Assembly: GCA_964417685.1 (NCBI GenBank)
Contig: CAYQIT010000007.1
Location: 1 to 42,683, forward strand
Source of the DNA: CAJQGY01 sp964417685
GTDB lineage: Bacteria > Pseudomonadota > Gammaproteobacteria > Magnimaribacterales > D2472
Direction of reading: 5' to 3'
DNA: 42,683 nt
Part shown: positions 40,285 to 42,683 of the stretch, piece after piece
Position numbering within the stretch: position 1 is the stretch's first letter
Layout: each line of letters begins with the position of its first letter
The notes under the pieces: model-generated
Told to the model about the DNA's origin: nothing
The model's database searches: none
Seen by the model: the letters and a program-made list of their open reading frames with translations, nothing else
Position numbers and translations under genes: made by a program

Positions 40285-41397
40285 ATGAATTTAGATTTTT
40301 CAGATGACCAAAAATACTTGAAAGAAGAAGCTAGAAAATTTTTTGAGAAAGAAAATACATTAAAGGCTACAAGAAAGACATTAGAAGATAAGTTATTTAT
40401 AGATCAAGATCTATGGAATAAAGTTGTTGCATTGGGTTGGACTGGGATAACAATACCTGAAGAATATGATGGGCTTGGTTTAGGACATCTAGAACTTTGC
40501 GTGCTCGCTGAAGAAATGGGTAAAGTGCTTGCTCCAATACCCTTCTCTTCATCTGTTTACTTATTTACTGAGGCAATAAATAAATTTGCTAGCGAAGATA
40601 TAAAAAAAGAAATTCTACCTAAATTGGTAACAGGAGAAATTATAGGCACATTGGGCGTAACAGAAGACTTACACGCCCCAACAGAAGAAAATATATCAAC
40701 TTCTTCAAATAAAGGTCGAATTAATGGAAAGAAAATTGCCGTACCAGATGCAAAAGCAGCTACACATTCAATAGTTGTTACAAAATCTTCTAGCGGAGTT
40801 GACTTAAGGCTTGTTTGTCATGAATCCGATGGGGTGAGTATTAACCATATGGATTCTATTGATGAAAGCAGAGGTCATTTTTCTATAGATTTCAAAGATG
40901 TTGATAGTAAACTTATTGGCGAAGAAGGTAATGGATGGGAATGCTACCGGAGCCTTATAGATCAAGCAGCTGTTTTATTTAGCTTTGAACAAATTGGTGG
41001 TGCTCAAGCTTCTTTAGATATGGCTCTTGAATATGCTAAAGAAAGATATGCATTTGGCAGGCAAATTGGCTCTTTTCAAGCAATTAAACATAAATTAGCT
41101 GATATGTATGTATCTATTACATTAGCTAAATCAAATTCATATTATGCAGCATGGGCTTTGTCGACTAACTCATCAGATCTTCCGGTTGCATCTGCAACTG
41201 CAAGGGTTAGTGCAACTAAAGCATTTCAATTCTGCTCAAAGGAAAATATACAGACTCATGGGGGAAATGGTTTTACATGGGAATATGATTGCCATTTATT
41301 TTATAGAAGGTCTAAGTTGTTATCGCTCAATCTTGGATCTTTATCAAACTGGAAGAATAGACTTGTAACTGGTCTAGAAAAATCAAATATTAATTAG
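40285..41397 (+). CDS. Acyl-CoA dehydrogenase, first of a pair
   Basis: A 370-residue flavoprotein of the acyl-CoA dehydrogenase family, shorter than usual. It begins with the N-terminal helical domain (LDFSDDQKYLKEEARKFF, GITIPEEYDGLG). The FAD region is TLGVTEDLHAPTEEN, a weakened version of the usual TEPxxGSD motif. The C-terminal region RYAFGRQIGSFQAIKHKLADMYV and HGGNGFTWEYDCHLFYRRSK supply dimer contacts and the likely catalytic acidic residue (E in FTWEY). Followed after 8 bp by another dehydrogenase. A TATAAT is at 40251-40256, giving a leader of roughly 25 nt. It may form a heteromer with its neighbour. Confidence 0.9.
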   Translation: MNLDFSDDQKYLKEEARKFFEKENTLKATRKTLEDKLFIDQDLWNKVVALGWTGITIPEEYDGLGLGHLELCVLAEEMGKVLAPIPFSSSVYLFTEAINKFASEDIKKEILPKLVTGEIIGTLGVTEDLHAPTEENISTSSNKGRINGKKIAVPDAKAATHSIVVTKSSSGVDLRLVCHESDGVSINHMDSIDESRGHFSIDFKDVDSKLIGEEGNGWECYRSLIDQAAVLFSFEQIGGAQASLDMALEYAKERYAFGRQIGSFQAIKHKLADMYVSITLAKSNSYYAAWALSTNSSDLPVASATARVSATKAFQFCSKENIQTHGGNGFTWEYDCHLFYRRSKLLSLNLGSLSNWKNRLVTGLEKSNIN

Positions 41398-41405
41398 GAA
41401 AAAAA

Positions 41406-42623
41406 ATGGATTTTAATGATACAAAAGAACAAGCAATATTTAGAAAAAAATGTCGTGACTGGCTTGAAGCAAATGCAACTTTAAAATCAGATAGCTCAGT
41501 TAACTCTTATAAGGAAGATAAGAGCTATCTTGATACATCCAGAGAATGGCAGAAAAAAAAGTTTGATGCTGGGTGGGCAATGTTGCATTGGCCAAAGGAA
41601 TATGGAGGTATTGCTGCAACACCTATTGAAAGAATTATATGGAATTCAGAAGAAGCAAAATTCGATGTCCCGAGGGGTATATATGATATTGGGTTAGGTA
41701 TGTGCGGGCCTGTGATGATGCAATATGCAACTGAAGAACAAAAACAAAGATATCTTCCAGCTATGGCAGAGGGTAAAGAAATCTGGTGTCAACTTTTTTC
41801 AGAACCATCAGCAGGATCTGATGTTGCTGGACTGAGAACAAAAGCGGAAAAAAAAGGAGATAAATGGATTATAAATGGGCAAAAAGTTTGGACATCTGGT
41901 GCTCACTATAGTGATTTTGGAATTTTAGTTGTAAGACATGATCCCAATCTTCCAAAACATAAAGGCATGACATTCTTTTTTGTTGATATGAAATCTCCAG
42001 GAATTGATATAAAACCTATTAAACAAATTACTGGAGGGTCAAACTTTAATGAAGTCTATTTTAATGATGTTGAGATATCTGATAGCCAAAGATTGGGTGA
42101 TGTAGGGGATGGTTGGAAAGTAGCTATAACTACCCTCATGAATGAAAGGTTGGCTGTGGGTGACGCAAGTGGAGCAGATGTAAATGAAGCGTTTAAATGG
42201 GCAAAAGGACAAGATGATATGGGTGGAAAGCTTATAGATAACATGGCAGCAAGGGAATCTATCGCAGATTGGTATTGTGAGGCTAATGGTTTAAAAAATA
42301 CAAAACTTAGAACTATGTCAGCATTATCAAAAGGTGATACTCCTGGCCCAGAAGCATCTATTACAAAAATAGTAAGTGCAAATAAATTACAAGCTATTGG
42401 TAATTTTGGAATTGACTCTGCAGATATGGCAGGCATGCTAGTTAATGAAAATAATGAAATAGATGATTTTCAATCTGCATGGCTGGGTGCTCCAGGACTT
42501 CGAATTGCAGGTGGGACTGATGAAATTTTAAGAAATATTATTGCTGAAAGAGTCCTTGGACTTCCTGAGGATCAAAGGGTAGACAAAGATATTCCATACA
42601 AAGATATCCCTTCAGGAAAATAG
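41406..42623 (+). CDS. Acyl-CoA dehydrogenase, second of a pair
   Basis: A 405-residue acyl-CoA dehydrogenase. It contains WCQLFSEPSAGSDVAGL, the normal FAD/substrate loop, VWTSGAHYSDFGIL, GDGWKVAITTLMNER, and the C-terminal signature GLRIAGGTDEILRNI with IAERVLGLP. The gene begins 8 bp after the first dehydrogenase, so they are one operon. Adjacent ACAD pairs with one shortened and one full partner occur in steroid-side-chain and branched-chain acyl-CoA degradation, where they assemble into alpha2beta2 enzymes. The substrate cannot be named. An inverted repeat follows at 42652-42668. Confidence 0.93.
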   Translation: MDFNDTKEQAIFRKKCRDWLEANATLKSDSSVNSYKEDKSYLDTSREWQKKKFDAGWAMLHWPKEYGGIAATPIERIIWNSEEAKFDVPRGIYDIGLGMCGPVMMQYATEEQKQRYLPAMAEGKEIWCQLFSEPSAGSDVAGLRTKAEKKGDKWIINGQKVWTSGAHYSDFGILVVRHDPNLPKHKGMTFFFVDMKSPGIDIKPIKQITGGSNFNEVYFNDVEISDSQRLGDVGDGWKVAITTLMNERLAVGDASGADVNEAFKWAKGQDDMGGKLIDNMAARESIADWYCEANGLKNTKLRTMSALSKGDTPGPEASITKIVSANKLQAIGNFGIDSADMAGMLVNENNEIDDFQSAWLGAPGLRIAGGTDEILRNIIAERVLGLPEDQRVDKDIPYKDIPSGK

Positions 42624-42643
42624 CAACTAACTTTTCTTCAGGC

Positions 42644-42668
42644 AAAAAAAAACAGAGCTTAGCTCTGT
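42644..42668 (-). terminator. Intrinsic terminator for a minus-strand gene beyond the edge
   Basis: On the minus strand ACAGAGC and GCTCTGT form a 7-bp stem with a 3-nt loop (42668-42652), followed by eight T (42651-42644). In the plus direction the hairpin is followed only by CTTAG, so it is weak for the dehydrogenase operon. It shows that a transcript enters from beyond the right edge on the minus strand and ends here, convergent with the dehydrogenases. Confidence 0.8.
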
Positions 42669-42683
42669 CTTAGTTCGAGTTCC

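Noticed and set aside
1..42683. Insertion sequences, prophage genes, integrases, CRISPR repeats or toxin-antitoxin genes
   Set aside because: I found no transposase, integrase or capsid families, no repeat arrays and no attachment-site-like duplications of tRNA 3' ends, though short repeats could escape reading by eye.

Overview
The window is gene-dense chromosomal DNA from an AT-rich, streamlined gammaproteobacterium. The protein families and gene order (xseA, wrbA-DUF2069, hda, DUF2066 beside purM-purN-DUF3108, dcd, recR-dnaX, sbcB) point to Gammaproteobacteria. By eye about two thirds of the bases are A or T, intergenic gaps are mostly under 100 bp, and many genes overlap. Together with several acyl-CoA dehydrogenases this suggests a marine oligotroph, most likely of the SAR86 type; that placement is inference. 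I saw no insertion sequence, prophage, CRISPR array or other mobile element, and no gene-free stretch longer than 300 bp.

Layout. 1-200: tRNA-Asp(GTC) and tRNA-Val(TAC) behind a good promoter. 312-4750: EamA transporter, xseA, M23 peptidase, TlpA-like lipoprotein, wrbA, DUF2069. 4833-14504: sppA; hda, a CDP-alcohol phosphatidyltransferase and DUF2066 on the minus strand; purM-purN-DUF3108; then dcd, recR, dnaX and recX on the minus strand. 14505-18829: a glycine-zipper lipoprotein, a small exported protein, an IbpA-type hsp20 with a sigma-32 promoter and ROSE-like thermometer, a DsbD/ScsB-type thiol transporter and a YwaF-type membrane protein. 18899-23822: MscS channel, SLC13 permease, a 59-residue protein, a serine hydrolase, apt and tRNA-Val(GAC). 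23898-31680: sbcB, acyl-CoA dehydrogenase, LysR regulator, SDR, CaCA exchanger, DUF4345, thioredoxin-like protein and an MFS transporter. 31720-37591: a five-gene arginine operon on the minus strand. 37604-42623: Rieske oxygenase, tRNA-Leu(TAG), small membrane proteins, a coiled-coil protein and a pair of acyl-CoA dehydrogenases.

The main discovery candidate is the leader of the arginine operon (37461-37591, minus strand). A sigma-70-like promoter is followed at once by a 14-codon reading frame, MNKFNPQPRRASAI, with tandem arginine codons AGA-CGG. Next come a hairpin, a mutually exclusive antiterminator pairing and a strong intrinsic terminator only about 20 bp before the argF' start. The geometry fits classical ribosome-mediated attenuation responding to charged tRNA-Arg. 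Arginine biosynthesis in model proteobacteria is controlled by the ArgR repressor, so such a system would be new as far as I know.

The operon itself follows the Xanthomonas-type route. It contains N-acetylornithine carbamoyltransferase (argF'), argG, a fused N-acetylglutamate kinase/synthase, argC and argH. The deacetylase (argE-like) is not in the window.

Secondary observations are a ROSE-type RNA thermometer, an in-frame slippery heptamer near the end of dnaX, a tRNA-Val with C instead of the near-universal U at position 33, absence of ybaB between dnaX and recR, and convergent gene pairs that overlap or nearly touch.
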